DNA of 23,376 bases from an uncultured Blautia sp. (GCA_900549015.1 URMH01000042.1:1-23376); one strand, 5' to 3'; shown: positions 8,275 to 16,338, counted from the stretch's first letter. Program-made: numbers and translations. The notes: generated by a model from the letters alone, not told the origin.

Positions 8275-9662
8275 CGTTCTCTCCCTTCGGAATATTCCAG
8301 GCATTGTTTTAAAAACGCCTTTGGAACTTCCGGGTTTCCATAGTAGTATAAATGGGGAAAACCTGCCATCAGACGTTTTCCTCCCTGTATGCAGTTCCAG
8401 CCTCTCTTTCCTCCCGGCTTTTCCGCATAAAAATCCTCTCCGCAGTGAGGAGAATCAAAGTAATGGAATTCATGAGCCGGAATCTCACCCAGCTCTTTTT
8501 CCCCCAGTACTTCCCGCTGCTGCTTTAAGGAAATATAACCGAATCGTCCAAGCTTTCCTGTATGGTAAGCCTTCCCTTCGATAATGCCTGCCATTTTATG
8601 GGGAATCCCTTCCATATCTTCCAGTTCCTCATGAAGATAGAGGAATCCTCCGCATTCCGCCAGACAGGGCATTCCCCCTTTGATGGCTTCTTTCACTTCG
8701 CTTCGCATGGAACTGTTTTTTTCCAGTGTCTCGGCATAAAGCTCCGGGTACCCGCCGTACAATAAAAGCCCGTCCAGATTTTCCGGAAGTTTTTTATCAT
8801 GGATTGGGGAAAACCATACAAGCTCTGCTCCCATGCTTTTTAAAAGACGGAAGTTGTCTTCATAGAAAAAACAGAACGCCTCGTCCTTTGCCACGCCGAT
8901 CCGAAGAGGTCTGGGGCTTTTGTATGCATATGCTTCCTTTTCTTTTAAACAGTTCTCCGACACGGAAAACTCTCCTGCTTCTTCTGCAAGAGCAAGGATT
9001 CTGTTTATATCAAGAGTTTTTTCCAGAATTTCAGAAAGACGAAGGAGACGTTCTTTCAGTCCCTCGATTTCCTCCGGAAGCACAAGACCGAGATGACGGC
9101 TCTCAATGGTACAGTCTTCCACCTTTGGCACATAGCCCAAAACTTGAACAGGAAGCGCTTCTTCTACGAGTGCTTTCATTCGCGGATACAGCATCGGGGA
9201 CATCTGGTTAAAAATCACCCCTTTTATATGACTGTTTTCCTGAAACTCCAGAAAGCCTTTTATGTACGCTGCAAGAGATACGCTCATTCCCTTACTGTTT
9301 ACAATAAGAATAACCGGGGTATCTGTGGTATCTGCCAGGTCATAGGCGCTTGCCTTACTTGTATTTCCGCCCACGCCGTCATAATAACCCATCACGCCTT
9401 CCATCACAGCAAGGTCACAGTCCTCTGCGTTTTCTCCGAGAAGATACCGCGTCATCTCCTTTGAAGTGAAGAAAGTATCAAGGTTTCTTGATTTTGTTCC
9501 GATGACCCGGCTGTGAAACATAGGGTCTATATAATCCGGTCCGCATTTAAAGGACGCAGGACGCATGCCTCTGTTTACAAGTGCCTGAAGAAAGCCGCAG
9601 GTGATCAGGGTTTTTCCGCTGCCGCTTGCTCCCGCTGCAAAAAGAATCCTGGGTATTTTCAT
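8271..9662 (-). CDS. cbiA: Cobyrinic acid a,c-diamide synthase
   Basis: ATP- and glutamine-dependent amidation of the a and c carboxylates of cobyrinic acid. The start is set at ATG 9662, which overlaps the TGA of the upstream fusion gene (ATGA, 9659-9662) and has a G-rich ribosome binding site; an in-frame ATG at 9680 would only add six residues without family support. The protein is 463 residues. The N-terminal P-loop domain has AAGASGSGKT (9-18), FKCGPDYIDPMFH (38-50) and a switch-like MEGVMGYYDG (87-96). The C-terminal triad-type amidotransferase domain (about 250-455) has Cys337 in CLAECGGFLYL and HEFHYFDS, as in CbiA/CobB. Its product is the substrate chain for CbiP in the same operon. 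Confidence 0.96.
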   Translation of the reverse strand: MKIPRILFAAGASGSGKTLITCGFLQALVNRGMRPASFKCGPDYIDPMFHSRVIGTKSRNLDTFFTSKEMTRYLLGENAEDCDLAVMEGVMGYYDGVGGNTSKASAYDLADTTDTPVILIVNSKGMSVSLAAYIKGFLEFQENSHIKGVIFNQMSPMLYPRMKALVEEALPVQVLGYVPKVEDCTIESRHLGLVLPEEIEGLKERLLRLSEILEKTLDINRILALAEEAGEFSVSENCLKEKEAYAYKSPRPLRIGVAKDEAFCFFYEDNFRLLKSMGAELVWFSPIHDKKLPENLDGLLLYGGYPELYAETLEKNSSMRSEVKEAIKGGMPCLAECGGFLYLHEELEDMEGIPHKMAGIIEGKAYHTGKLGRFGYISLKQQREVLGEKELGEIPAHEFHYFDSPHCGEDFYAEKPGGKRGWNCIQGGKRLMAGFPHLYYYGNPEVPKAFLKQCLEYSEGRER

Positions 9663-11626
9663 AAAGAAGCCCCCCTGCATGTAAAAATATAAATAGGATT
9701 TTCTCCCATCATCATGTGATAACGTCCCACTTCCTTTGATCGGGAAACAGAGAGCTGGACAATATCGCGCTCCTGAAATCCAAACTCGCGAATCGCCTCC
9801 ATCGCCTCTCCCACCGTCTCAAGAGTAATACAGTTTATCACAATTTTAACCTCCGGATTTTTATGAAGAAGCAGTCTTATAATATCTTTTAAATTCCCGG
9901 AAGAGCCTCCGATAAACGCGTGTGTTGGAGCAGGAAGCTCCTCCATTGCCTCAGGGGCGCAGCCTCCCACGGTTTCCAGATTGTCCGCTGCAAATTTCTT
10001 TTTATTTTCCAGAATAAGGTTAAGGGCATCTTCCTTTTTCTCTATGGCATACACCCTGCCCTGATGGGCACGAAGCGCCATCTCCACAGCGACAGAGCCG
10101 GTTCCTGCACCAACGTCATAGCAGATGGAATCCTCAGAAAGTCCAAGCTTCATAAGGGAAACTGTCCGAACTTCTTCCTTTGTCATTGGCGCTTTCCCCC
10201 GGATAAAGCTTTCGTCCTTAATTCCGTGAGTAGATAAAAGCGGCTCTGCCTTTTCGTTATATGCACAGACAACACAGAGCGCATCCCCCTCATAAGAAAC
10301 AAGCTCCTTTGCAGGCTTTACAAAAACTTTCTCTTTTTCATAAGAAAGATTTTCTCCCACATAGAGAAGTACCTCTCCCATTCCGTAATATACAAGCTTT
10401 TTGGCAAGAGCGGAAATCCCGTCCTTTGTGCCGAGAATGGAAAAGACTTTCGTATTATGGCGTATGAGAGCTACAAGATTGCACCTTCTTCCGTGTGAGC
10501 TTACGATTTTTGCATCGTCCCAGGAAAGCCCTGCCTTTGCCATAAAATAAGAAACAGAAGAAATCCCGCAGATGACCCGGGTATCTTCCCCAAGTTCCTG
10601 AAGAAGTTTTTTTGCTCCGCTGTAAAAACCGACGTCACCGGAAAGAGCGATCACGATATGTTCATACTGCTCGTGTTCTTTGATGCAGTTTAAAATCTTC
10701 TCACTGTCGTATTCATAAATCACCGTATGATGGGGCATTTTTACAGAATCTGCAATCCGTCCTGCCCCGATCAAAAGGTCTGCCTCTTCTAACGCTTTCC
10801 TTCCGTCCAGGGTAAGCGTTCCTTCGCTTCCCATGCCGATCCCGAGAAGGGTGATCTGAGGTTTTAAAGAAAAACCAAACCTTTCAGAAAGCCACTTTTT
10901 ACATTCCAGAAGGGACAGTCCCTCTTCTTTTAACGGTCTTCCGATAATGACAGGAATGGCACCGCAGGAAAAAGCTGCCTCTATTTTTTCCTGAAATCCC
11001 CCTGCCTTTCCGGTGTCTTTTGTCACAAGATAGCGGCAGTGAAACTGGCGGAGCATCGCCTCATTAAGTTCTCTTGAAAAAGGCCCCTGCATTCCAATCA
11101 GATGCTTTCCCTCAAATCCTGCAATGCTGCATTCCTCCATAACTGAGGGAAGGGACAGGACTCTTGCATAAAGGCGCTCCTTATAATCCTTTACTCCGAG
11201 GAACTTTTTCAGTTCCTTGCTGCCTGTTGTGAGAAGTATGTTTCCTTCCGTTGTATTTAAAAATTCTGCCGCTGCTTCCGTACTCTCCATGTATACTGCC
11301 TGCCCTGCCTGCTTTCCCTGCTCCCGCAGCACTCGCTGATAACAGAATCCTGTTTTTTCGCAGGCGCTTTTTATGTTCTCCGTAACCTCTGCCGCATAAG
11401 GATGAGTAGCGTCCAGAACAAGCTTCGGCTCTTCTTTTTGAAAAAACTCTTCCATTTCTTCTCTGTTTAACCGCCCTGTATGAATGTGAAGATACGGCGT
11501 TTCTGTAAGAGATTTTCCTCCGTATTCCGTGGCTGCGCAGGCACATACGTAAATCTCATGTTCAGAGAGAAAACGGCATAGCTCATACCCTTCTGTTGTC
11601 CCTGCAAACACTATGACTTTTTCCAT
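9659..11626 (-). CDS. cbiJET: CbiJ-CbiE-CbiT triple fusion (cobalt-precorrin-6A reductase / C5 and C15 methyltransferase-decarboxylase)
   Basis: One 655-residue polypeptide covering three consecutive corrin steps. Residues 1-250 are the CbiJ/CobK reductase (VIVFAGTTEGYEL at the start, DATHPYAAEVT at 72-82, GMQGPFSRELN at 178-188), reducing cobalt-precorrin-6A to 6B. Residues about 256-455 are the CbiE C5-methyltransferase (ITLLGIGMGSEGTLT at 258-272, LSGDVGFYSG at 328-337, SSHGRR at 376-381). Residues about 465-655 are CbiT, a class I SAM enzyme (GKAPMTKEEVR at 477-487, DVGAGTGSVAVE at 504-515), which methylates C15 and decarboxylates the C12 acetate. CbiE and CbiT are commonly fused (CobL); CbiJ in front is less usual. 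The frame is continuous with no internal restart signal evident. Start ATG 11626 follows GGAGGAGAAC, 13 bases after cbiH. The symbol is descriptive, not standard. Confidence 0.93.
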   Translation of the reverse strand: MEKVIVFAGTTEGYELCRFLSEHEIYVCACAATEYGGKSLTETPYLHIHTGRLNREEMEEFFQKEEPKLVLDATHPYAAEVTENIKSACEKTGFCYQRVLREQGKQAGQAVYMESTEAAAEFLNTTEGNILLTTGSKELKKFLGVKDYKERLYARVLSLPSVMEECSIAGFEGKHLIGMQGPFSRELNEAMLRQFHCRYLVTKDTGKAGGFQEKIEAAFSCGAIPVIIGRPLKEEGLSLLECKKWLSERFGFSLKPQITLLGIGMGSEGTLTLDGRKALEEADLLIGAGRIADSVKMPHHTVIYEYDSEKILNCIKEHEQYEHIVIALSGDVGFYSGAKKLLQELGEDTRVICGISSVSYFMAKAGLSWDDAKIVSSHGRRCNLVALIRHNTKVFSILGTKDGISALAKKLVYYGMGEVLLYVGENLSYEKEKVFVKPAKELVSYEGDALCVVCAYNEKAEPLLSTHGIKDESFIRGKAPMTKEEVRTVSLMKLGLSEDSICYDVGAGTGSVAVEMALRAHQGRVYAIEKKEDALNLILENKKKFAADNLETVGGCAPEAMEELPAPTHAFIGGSSGNLKDIIRLLLHKNPEVKIVINCITLETVGEAMEAIREFGFQERDIVQLSVSRSKEVGRYHMMMGENPIYIFTCRGASL

Positions 11627-11639
11627 GTTCTCCTCCGGC

Positions 11640-12371
11640 TTACACGCCCTTATATCCTCTCGGTGTTACCATTTTTCCGCCGATTTCCTTTGTCTGGGAG
11701 TTTCCGATAAAGACGGTAGTAAACATATCCACTTCTGTGTCACGAAGCTCTTTTAAGGTCATAACCTTTTCGCATTCTCCCTCTCTTGCAATATGTCCCA
11801 CAATGCCGCAGATGGTATCCGGTGATTTGTGCTGCATCATAAGATCACACGCTTTCTGCAGATAATCATGGCGTTTTTTGCTGGACGGATTATATAAACA
11901 GATCACAAAGTCCGCCTCTGACGCGCAGAGAAGGCGCTTCTCAATTTTCTCCCAGGGGGTGAGAAGATCGCTTAAACTGATGAGACAGAAATCATGGATC
12001 AATGGAGCGCCAAGAACAGCCGCTCCCCCTGTTGCCGCCGTCACTCCCGGGATAATGGTAAGCTCTGTATCCGGGTAATCTTTTCCCACCTCATACATAA
12101 GTCCTGCCATTCCGTAAACTCCTGCATCGCCGCTGCAGATCATGGAAACTGTCTTTCCTTTTTCCGCTTCCTCAAAAGCCAGAACACATCGGTCTACTTC
12201 TTTTTTCATCGGGGTTGTCATAAATTCCTTATCTGCAAAATACTCTTTTACAAGGTCTACATATACCGTATAACCGATGATCACATCGCTGTCGTTTAAA
12301 GCTTTGATCGCTTTTCCTGTCATCTGGTCGTAAGCCCCGGGACCAATCCCAACTACATATATTTTATTCAA
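11640..12371 (-). CDS. cbiH: Cobalt-precorrin-3 C17-methyltransferase (ring contraction)
   Basis: SAM-dependent uroporphyrinogen-III-methylase-like enzyme that methylates C17 and contracts the ring, giving cobalt-precorrin-4. The 243 residues show IYVVGIGPGAYDQMT at the N-terminus, SGDAGVYGMAGLM near 80-92, IIPGVTAATGGAAVLGAPL near 107-125, and LYNPSSKKR near 159-167, all diagnostic for CbiH/CobJ. The start codon is TTG (12371-12369) with GGAGGA about 8 bases upstream. The TTG lies inside the end of cbiG, so the two genes overlap by eight bases (12364-12371). Confidence 0.95.
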   Translation of the reverse strand: MNKIYVVGIGPGAYDQMTGKAIKALNDSDVIIGYTVYVDLVKEYFADKEFMTTPMKKEVDRCVLAFEEAEKGKTVSMICSGDAGVYGMAGLMYEVGKDYPDTELTIIPGVTAATGGAAVLGAPLIHDFCLISLSDLLTPWEKIEKRLLCASEADFVICLYNPSSKKRHDYLQKACDLMMQHKSPDTICGIVGHIAREGECEKVMTLKELRDTEVDMFTTVFIGNSQTKEIGGKMVTPRGYKGV

Positions 12372-13407
12372 AACGTATCCTCCAATCTCTTAATGCAAGG
12401 GCGGTTGTCACGCCGTTTTCCCCTGTTTTTTTCTGAATGAGAGTTCCTTTTCCTGCACCGAGAACTGCGCTTCTCTCGCACACATTGTCCACTCCTGTCA
12501 CAGAATGGACAAAGGAAGAAGGCGTAAATTCTCCCAGTGCTTCTAAAAGCTCCTCTCCTGTATAAGTAAGAAAAGGAATTTCCCACTCTCCGGAAAGAGA
12601 AAGAAACGCCTCCTCCTCTTTTTTTATATCAATACTTGTAAGGCAGGCAACCGCCTCTTGATAGATTTCCGCCGCTTTTAAAGCTTTTTCCGCTGCCTTT
12701 CTTACACTTTCTGTATCTTTTCCTTTTCTGCAGCCCATACCGAGAACTACGGCAGGAGGCACAATGGAAACCGTCTCTTTAAAAGGTTTTTGATTCTTAT
12801 AAACGGAAACCGAAACCCCTGTCTCCGGCAGATTTTCTTCCGTTCCCTCACAGAGAACAAGTCCTTTGGGAAGCTCTCCCTCCCAGGGAAAATCGCTGAA
12901 AAAACCAACGCTTTTTCCGGCGAGAAGAGCTGCGGAAACTTCTTTTGCCGCCTTCATATTTAAAATCTCACAGCTGTTTTTCTTTGCAAATACATCTACG
13001 GCAAAGCGGTTGTGAAGGTCTGTTGCCGTTGTGACAACCGGCTCAGCTTTCAGGATTTCTGCCGCTTTTAAAGTAAGCGCATTGGCTCCTCCAAGATGTC
13101 CGGATAAAAGAGAAATGACAAATTTTCCGCATTCATCAATTACAAGGACAGCCGGATCCTTCGTCTTTTTCTGTATATAAGGAGCAATGCTTCGAACGGC
13201 AATGCCGCAGGCTCCCACAAAAATAATGGCGTCAGAGTCAGAAAAACGCGTTCCTGTCCACTGTCCTGTACTTTCCTTTATCCCTTCCGGAAGGTAACGG
13301 CTTTTCCCCTCAAGAGTCACGGTATTTTCTCCGCTTTCAAGCCCTTCTTTTAAGCGCCTTCCTGTCTCCCAGCCTGTAAGGCTGAAACAGATGATGGCAA
13401 TTTTCAT
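12364..13407 (-). CDS. cbiG: Cobalt-precorrin-5A hydrolase
   Basis: Opens the delta-lactone of cobalt-precorrin-5A and releases the C20-derived two-carbon unit as acetaldehyde; it is specific to the anaerobic route. The protein has 347 residues. The N-terminal CbiG domain has FVGACGIAVRSIAPYIQKK near 64-82, VLVIDECGKFVISLLSGHLG near 88-107 and a TTATDLHNRFAVDVFA segment near 125-140. The C-terminal domain begins near 218 with VLGMGCRKG and ends with a conserved-looking SVTGVDNVCERSAV stretch. ATG 13407 overlaps the cbiF TGA (ATGA, 13404-13407) with only a modest GAGG upstream, so translation probably depends on cbiF. Confidence 0.95.
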   Translation of the reverse strand: MKIAIICFSLTGWETGRRLKEGLESGENTVTLEGKSRYLPEGIKESTGQWTGTRFSDSDAIIFVGACGIAVRSIAPYIQKKTKDPAVLVIDECGKFVISLLSGHLGGANALTLKAAEILKAEPVVTTATDLHNRFAVDVFAKKNSCEILNMKAAKEVSAALLAGKSVGFFSDFPWEGELPKGLVLCEGTEENLPETGVSVSVYKNQKPFKETVSIVPPAVVLGMGCRKGKDTESVRKAAEKALKAAEIYQEAVACLTSIDIKKEEEAFLSLSGEWEIPFLTYTGEELLEALGEFTPSSFVHSVTGVDNVCERSAVLGAGKGTLIQKKTGENGVTTALALRDWRIRFE

Positions 13408-14162
13408 TTTGCTGCCTCGCGAAACTCTGTGGTAAAGCCCGGATCATACAGCTTGGAACGCTCATAATGCGCTGTGTTTACCGCATCTCCGATGATCATA
13501 AGCGCTGTTTTTGTAATATTGTTTTCCGCTGCTGTTTTTGCAAGCGTGTCTACCGTACAGATAAATTTCTTTTCGTCTTCCCAGGTTGCTTTATATACAA
13601 TGGCTGCCGGTGTGTCCGGACGGTATCCGCCTTCCACGAGACGTCTGCTTAATTCCTCAAGCATGCCCGTACTTAAAAATACGACCATTGTGGCGTTATG
13701 GGCAGCAAAAGACTGAATACTCTCTTTGGACGGCACAGGAGTGCGTCCTTCCATACGTGTGATGATCACGCTCTGAGAGATTTCAGGAAGTGTGTATTCC
13801 AGATTTAAAGCGCTTGCCGCCCCGCAAAAAGAGCTGACTCCCGGACAGGAATCATAGAAAATCCCTTTTTCGTCCAGAATATCCATCTGCTCCCGGATCG
13901 CCCCGTAAATACAGGGATCTCCTGTGTGAAGACGAACGGTTGTCTTTCCCTCTGCCTCCGCTTTTTCCATTACGGAGATTACTTCCTCAAGGGTCATTTT
14001 CGCACTGTTATAAATAGTGCAGATGTCTTTTGAATACTCCAGAAGCTTTGGATTTACAAGAGAACCGGCGTAAATAATTACGTCAGCCTCCTCAAGATAC
14101 TGTTTTCCTCTGATTGTAATTAAATCCGGCGCTCCCGGACCTGCTCCCACAAAATGTACCAT
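13404..14162 (-). CDS. cbiF: Cobalt-precorrin-4 C11-methyltransferase
   Basis: Methylates C11 of cobalt-precorrin-4 using SAM to give cobalt-precorrin-5A. It belongs to the tetrapyrrole methylase family and is 252 residues long. Visible motifs are MVHFVGAGPGAPDLITIRG at the N-terminus, VIIYAGSLVNP at about 29-39, RLHTGDPCIYGAIREQMD near 77-94, and DSCPGVSSFCGAASAL near 103-118. The IYAGSLV segment separates it from CbiL and CbiH. ATG 14162 has AGGAAGGAG about 9 bases upstream. The cbiL stop is four bases upstream. Confidence 0.96.
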   Translation of the reverse strand: MVHFVGAGPGAPDLITIRGKQYLEEADVIIYAGSLVNPKLLEYSKDICTIYNSAKMTLEEVISVMEKAEAEGKTTVRLHTGDPCIYGAIREQMDILDEKGIFYDSCPGVSSFCGAASALNLEYTLPEISQSVIITRMEGRTPVPSKESIQSFAAHNATMVVFLSTGMLEELSRRLVEGGYRPDTPAAIVYKATWEDEKKFICTVDTLAKTAAENNITKTALMIIGDAVNTAHYERSKLYDPGFTTEFREAAK

Positions 14163-14166
14163 AATT

Positions 14167-14853
14167 TTATTCTCCTTCCTCTACAATAATCAGTGAATAA
14201 TATCCGGCGTTGTCCGGAATTTCCTCTACGCTTTTATATATTTTCTCTTCCGGCATTCCGCAGTTTTCCACCATCATTCCCTGGGAACCGGAGGAGAGGA
14301 TTGCCTCTTTTACTGTCTTCATTTTCTTTCCCGCCTTCATAAATACCTTTGTTCCGGGAAGCTTTAACGCCTCCTCCACCTGGTAGGAAGCAGGGATCAC
14401 ATGAAGCATCTGCGCCTTCTCTACAAGACCTGTATTAAGCTTTGCGGAAACGGCACAAAAGGAAGTAATTCCGCTTATTATCTCCGTAGGATACCCCATC
14501 TCTTTGATCCGTTTATGTACGTAAATATAAGTGGAATATACAGTCGGATCTCCAAGCGTTAAAAATGCCACATTCTTTCCCTCGTCCAGCTCTTTTTTTA
14601 CAAGAGCCGTTCCTTCGCTGTGGTATTTTTCAAGAAGCTCCGGATCCTTTGTCATAGGCATGGGAACCGGAAGAAGAACTTTTTCTGAAAGCTCCTTATA
14701 CGCTCCTTCCACAATTTTATATGCTACTGTTTCCTTTGGTTCCTCCCCTGGAAGCGCGATCACATCTGCCTCTTTTACCAGGCGGAGCGCTTTTAAAGTG
14801 AGAAGCTCCGGATCCCCCGGACCCACTCCGATTCCGTATAATGTACCTTTCAT
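14167..14853 (-). CDS. cbiL: Cobalt-precorrin-2 C20-methyltransferase
   Basis: Adds the C20 methyl to cobalt-precorrin-2, the entry step of the branch encoded here. The start is set at ATG 14853, not ATG 14865: GGAGG sits 7 bases before 14853, and the upstream ATG would use that same ribosome-binding sequence as codons. The resulting 228 residues begin MKGTLYGIGVGPGDPELLTL, then VIALPG near 31-36, TLGDPTVYSTYIYVHK near 97-112, and ISGITSFCAVSAKLN near 121-135, typical of CbiL/CobI. It lies 12 bases after the cbiD stop. Confidence 0.95.
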   Translation of the reverse strand: MKGTLYGIGVGPGDPELLTLKALRLVKEADVIALPGEEPKETVAYKIVEGAYKELSEKVLLPVPMPMTKDPELLEKYHSEGTALVKKELDEGKNVAFLTLGDPTVYSTYIYVHKRIKEMGYPTEIISGITSFCAVSAKLNTGLVEKAQMLHVIPASYQVEEALKLPGTKVFMKAGKKMKTVKEAILSSGSQGMMVENCGMPEEKIYKSVEEIPDNAGYYSLIIVEEGE

Positions 14854-14865
14854 AATAACCTCCAT

Positions 14866-16014
14866 CTACTGTTCTCTGATTCGTTTTATCAGCTCTTCTG
14901 CGTCTTTCGTCTGTCCCAGATACCCGTGCTCGTTGGAGAAGACAACAGCCCCCAGAAGAATCTGTTCGTAGGAACGGTGATTCAGATAAAACTGAATGCG
15001 CTCCATAATTTCTTTCATTGTTTTTTCCAAATATCCGTATTCCTTTAGTATGGACAGTGCCTCGTCCGTTGTGCCTGCATTCAGGATTTCTCTTGCACAG
15101 GAAAGGGGCGCGCCAGCCCGGATCCCGTTTGCGGCAAGAACTTCCATTCTGCCGTCTGCGCTGTGCGAATGCGTATTCATGATCCCGGCTGCAACCTTCA
15201 CAAATTTTCCGATATGCGCCACAAAAAGAATGCCCTTCACACCCATATCCACTGCCATATCAATGGTTTCGCCTACGTAATTGCTGCATTTCATATTTCT
15301 CTCGAAGGGAAGGTCTGCTTTCTCTCTTACATACTCCGCCCCGTAATTTCCCGGTGTTACAAGAAGATACTTTTCACCCTGGGCACAGTGCTGACGCATC
15401 TCCACACGAATGCTTTCAATAAGAGCTTTTTCACTCATGGGTTCCACGATCCCCGTTGTTCCCAAAATGGAAATTCCTCCTACAATACCAAGTCGTGGAT
15501 TAAAAGTCTTTAAAGCAGCCTCTTCTCCCTCCGGCACATAAATGGTGATTTTAAGACCGCCCTTATAATGGTAAAAAAGAGCTGCCTCCTCAGCCTGAGA
15601 AAGAATCATAGAACGGGGAACGGGATTGATAGCAGCCTCCCCGATTTTCTGGGAAAGACCTGGTTTTGTCACCCGACCCACTCCCCTTCCTCCATCAAGC
15701 ACAATTCCCGGTTCTTCTGTTTTTTCTGCTCTGGCGCAGATCAAAAGACCGTGGGTCGTATCCGGATCGTCGCCTCCGTCTTTTCTCACGCCGCAGCTTG
15801 CCCACGTTTCTTCTCTTTTAATCTCTTCCAGGGTGAGAAGAAGGGAAATCCCTTTCGGCGTCATAAGCCTTACTTCTTTTACTTCTTTTTTTCCCAGGAG
15901 CATTTCCACTGCGCCCCTGCAGGCTGCCGCTGCGCAGGAGCCTGTTGTGTAGCCGAAACGCAGTTTTTTCTGCCCCCGGATCACATAATAATTTTCCAAT
16001 CCACTATTGCCCAT
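14866..16014 (-). CDS. cbiD: Cobalt-precorrin-5B C1-methyltransferase
   Basis: Methylates C1 of cobalt-precorrin-5B in the anaerobic pathway; it is unrelated to the other tetrapyrrole methylases. The protein has 382 residues. Signature segments are LRFGYTTGSCAAAACRGAV near 18-36, KDGGDDPDTTHG near 77-88, GRGVGRVTKPGL near 109-120, and later AHIGKFVKVAAGIMNTHS near 265-282. First gene of the cob operon, starting at ATG 16014 with AAAGGAG about 6 bases upstream. It sits below a riboswitch leader of about 250 bases, so it should be the most directly cobalamin-controlled gene. Confidence 0.96.
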   Translation of the reverse strand: MGNSGLENYYVIRGQKKLRFGYTTGSCAAAACRGAVEMLLGKKEVKEVRLMTPKGISLLLTLEEIKREETWASCGVRKDGGDDPDTTHGLLICARAEKTEEPGIVLDGGRGVGRVTKPGLSQKIGEAAINPVPRSMILSQAEEAALFYHYKGGLKITIYVPEGEEAALKTFNPRLGIVGGISILGTTGIVEPMSEKALIESIRVEMRQHCAQGEKYLLVTPGNYGAEYVREKADLPFERNMKCSNYVGETIDMAVDMGVKGILFVAHIGKFVKVAAGIMNTHSHSADGRMEVLAANGIRAGAPLSCAREILNAGTTDEALSILKEYGYLEKTMKEIMERIQFYLNHRSYEQILLGAVVFSNEHGYLGQTKDAEELIKRIREQ

Positions 16015-16065
16015 ACTGCTCCTTTATAAACGGGACATAACAAAGACGCCCGCTTCCTATAGCAT

Positions 16066-16105
16066 AAAAAAAAGGAATCTGTCTGACAACAAACCCCTTT
16101 CCTCT
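16066..16105 (-). terminator. Candidate intrinsic terminator in the cob leader (riboswitch expression platform)
   Basis: On the minus strand AGAGGAA (16105-16099) can pair with TTCCTTT, and inside it GTTTG pairs with CAGAC around a TTGT loop; an AGGG/AGA internal loop separates the two. A run of eight T (16073-16066) follows. The U run and position between aptamer and cbiD fit a cobalamin-controlled terminator, but the stem is not very GC-rich, so it is a candidate only. Confidence 0.5.
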
Positions 16106-16174
16106 GTCTCTGTTTTGATTCAGCGAAATATAAGAAAATCTTCCGGTTGCCGCAGAAAATTCCCTTTCTGAAAA

Positions 16175-16246
16175 AAAGCATCCGGTATCTGACTTTTACA
16201 GTAACGGACTTGTGCAGGACTTCCACCCGCTTCCCGAAAATGCTTT
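16175..16246 (-). promoter_or_regulatory. Cobalamin riboswitch aptamer, unusually compact
   Basis: The minus-strand leader carries the cobalamin-aptamer hallmarks in order: GGGAA (16235-16231), a P5-like hairpin GCGGG-TGGAAGT-CCTGC (16230-16214) matching the GGTGnAAnTCC box, GTCCGTTACTGTAA (16209-16196) matching the CCCGCnACTGTnA box, and a B12 box AGTCAGATACC (16194-16184). A closing stem pairs AAAGCAT (16246-16240) with ATGCTTT (16181-16175). The core is only about 72 nt; the usual extension between the ACTG box and the B12 box is absent. In Clostridia such elements normally switch off cobalamin synthesis or uptake genes when the cofactor is abundant. Confidence 0.85.
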
Positions 16247-16269
16247 CCCTTTTTTGTAATTCGACTTTT

Positions 16270-16298
16270 ATTATATAATCATATATAGAAAAAGTCAA
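16270..16298 (-). promoter_or_regulatory. Sigma-A type promoter of the cob operon
   Basis: TTGACT (16298-16293), a 17-base spacer and a perfect TATAAT (16275-16270) on the minus strand. Transcription would start near 16263, only about 17 bases before the riboswitch, which independently limits the aptamer to the compact form. A 7-bp inverted repeat GACTTTT/AAAAGTC (16296-16290 and 16269-16263) brackets the spacer. Confidence 0.8.
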
Positions 16299-16309
16299 TT
16301 TAATCCATC

Positions 16310-16338
16310 TTGTTATTTCACAAAAAAACTGTTATGCT
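16310..16338 (+). promoter_or_regulatory. Candidate promoter of the RluA-family gene
   Basis: TTGTTA (16310-16315), 17 bases, TATGCT (16333-16338), ending about 40 bases before the ATG at 16378. It is back to back with the cob promoter, with the two -35 elements separated by 11 bases. Confidence 0.5.

Noticed and set aside
8275..8304. Upstream ATG 8304 for cbiB, and likewise 9680 for cbiA and 14865 for cbiL
   Set aside because: In each case the downstream ATG has the better ribosome binding site, overlaps or directly follows the preceding stop, and gives the conserved N-terminus.
8726..9211. 161-residue plus-strand frame opposite cbiA
   Set aside because: Shadow of cbiA; composition mirrors the opposite coding strand and no domain is visible.
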